From positions 1 to 6,433 of the forward strand of contig CANSYV010000085.1 of NCBI GenBank assembly GCA_947651335.1: a DNA stretch of 6,433 nt, written 5' to 3'. The position numbers were made by a program, and so were the translations under genes. Origin of the DNA: an uncultured Lachnospiraceae bacterium. Its GTDB lineage: Bacteria; Bacillota; Clostridia; Lachnospirales; Lachnospiraceae. Of the stretch, positions 5,467 to 6,433 are shown piece by piece. Below the pieces are notes generated by a model, which saw only the letters and a list, made by a program, of their open reading frames with translations, did not search any database and was not told where the DNA came from. Each line of letters begins with the position of its first letter. Within the stretch, counting starts at the first letter, position 1.

Positions 5467-6433
5467 TCACTCCTGCTCCAGCCGGGGCTGGTATGGCCTC
5501 CCTGCCTTTTTTGCCTCCATAAAAGGCCTGCCATGTTTTTGTATCATTTCCAGGCAGATTTTTTCATTCTCCGGATTCAGGCTGTAGGCCACAGTGGAAT
5601 CAATGATCAGTCCCGTTCCGTCCCCCGCCAGCATTTCCATCCATTCCACCACCATCTTTTCAATATCTGCCCGGGAGGACTGGCTGGAGCCTAGAACTTT
5701 CTGTGTGTCAAGCCCTGGCATAAACACAATCCGGTCCCCGTATTCTTTTTTCACCTGCGTCAGATTATTACAGGCCATCACACTGTCCCATCCGTCGAAC
5801 CCACAGGAAATCCACTCAGGAATCAGCGTATCCACCTTGCCGCAGCTGTGGTGCACCACATATTGATATCCCATGGCCCGGGCCGCGTCCACAATCCGCT
5901 TGTACTGTGGGAAAATATATTCTTTATAGAAATCCATGCCGAAATACGGCCCTGTCTGTATTGCCATGTCATCATGGTACACAAGAATATCCGGCTGGCA
6001 GATTTCATATACCTTCTCAAACAGCTTAATCTTATGGTCCGCGATAGCCGCCAGAAACTCCCCGTATGCTTCCGGCTCCATAATCACCTGGCAGAGCGCG
6101 TTCTCAAACCCCATCAGAATATGGGTTCTCTCAAAGATTCCATTCAGGGAAACGTACTGCAGCATCCGGCTCTCCCTGTCCGTAAAGGCCGCGGCCTCCT
6201 CTTTCATAGGCGTAAAGTCTATCTGTTCCAGGTCTGGAAAGACCACTTTCTCTTTCCAGTCAGCCACATCCTCCAGCTTGATATCACTGGTGTCCGGATG
6301 TGTGATATTCAGCGAATCCGGACAGCTGATCCAATGGCACCCCCATGCATCATAGCCAGTGGTCATAATGGGCCGTTCCACAATATAATCCCGGATTCCA
6401 TAGGCTTCACTTCCCAGGTGCGCAATCCAGTCC
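5467..6433 (-). CDS. Uroporphyrinogen-decarboxylase-like protein (URO-D/MtaA superfamily), N-terminus off the right edge
   Basis: The frame stays open to the right edge (first visible residues DWIAHLGSEAYGIRDY), so the GTG at 6381 is not a credible start; 321 residues are visible. The URO-D TIM-barrel pattern is clear: VYHDDMAIQTGPYFGMDFYK (151-170 of the visible part), YQYVVHHSCGKVDTLIPEW (189-207), GFDGWDSV (211-218), YGDRIVFMPGLDTQ (231-244) and a final SLNPENEK (284-291). HSCG (195-198) is the H-x-C element that binds zinc in corrinoid and coenzyme-M methyltransferases of this superfamily. However, the expected later cysteine is replaced by serine or valine in IIDSTVAYS, so classical methyltransferase zinc chemistry is uncertain. 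It does not look like HemE itself. No corrinoid protein is visible in the window; the downstream partner is the acetyltransferase, 1 nt away. Substrate unknown. Confidence 0.8.
   Translation of the reverse strand, partial: DWIAHLGSEAYGIRDYIVERPIMTTGYDAWGCHWISCPDSLNITHPDTSDIKLEDVADWKEKVVFPDLEQIDFTPMKEEAAAFTDRESRMLQYVSLNGIFERTHILMGFENALCQVIMEPEAYGEFLAAIADHKIKLFEKVYEICQPDILVYHDDMAIQTGPYFGMDFYKEYIFPQYKRIVDAARAMGYQYVVHHSCGKVDTLIPEWISCGFDGWDSVMACNNLTQVKKEYGDRIVFMPGLDTQKVLGSSQSSRADIEKMVVEWMEMLAGDGTGLIIDSTVAYSLNPENEKICLEMIQKHGRPFMEAKKAGRPYQPRLEQE

Noticed and set aside
6379..6381. GTG as the start of the URO-D-like gene
   Set aside because: The same frame runs open with plausible protein sequence to the right edge, and the URO-D fold needs more N-terminal sequence; the gene is cut by the window.

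Overview
The window looks like a chromosomal segment of a Gram-positive anaerobe of the Clostridia, most plausibly a Lachnospiraceae-type gut bacterium. This is inferred from the base composition of roughly 50% G+C, strong AGGAGG-like ribosome binding sites, tightly packed genes, a nadA-nadB-nadC cluster ending in a NiaR-type repressor, and a short clostridial-style NadB. No RNA genes, insertion sequences, CRISPR arrays or phage genes were seen.

Positions 1-3550 hold a complete de novo NAD biosynthesis operon read leftwards. Its order is nadA (quinolinate synthase), nadB (L-aspartate oxidase), nadC (quinolinate phosphoribosyltransferase) and niaR (nicotinate-responsive repressor, cut by the left edge). 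The genes are packed by a 4-nt ATGA overlap (nadA/nadB), a 32-nt overlap (nadB/nadC) and a 31-nt gap (nadC/niaR). Together they convert aspartate and dihydroxyacetone phosphate to nicotinate mononucleotide, and the last gene probably shuts the operon off when nicotinate is available. A good sigma-A promoter lies at 3491-3519.

Positions 3400-3695 form a divergent control region. It carries four copies of an AACTGTCC-like half-site, including a perfect 15-bp inverted repeat whose arms flank the nadA promoter. These are the best candidates for NiaR operators. One arm also abuts the promoter of the rightward gene. The nadA leader can fold into a 12-bp hairpin, and the leader of the rightward gene can form a chain of four short perfect or near-perfect hairpins.

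Positions 3696-4604 (plus strand) encode a secreted polysaccharide deacetylase: signal peptide, SH3-like domain, then a NodB catalytic domain with all its motifs intact.

Positions 4665-6433 (minus strand) hold a two-gene unit convergent with the deacetylase. A uroporphyrinogen-decarboxylase-like (MtaA/URO-D superfamily) protein, whose N-terminus lies off the right edge, is followed 1 nt later by an arylamine N-acetyltransferase with an intact Cys-His-Asp triad. Their joint role is not evident. Most of the window is conventional housekeeping; the least explained part is the 296-bp divergent intergenic region.
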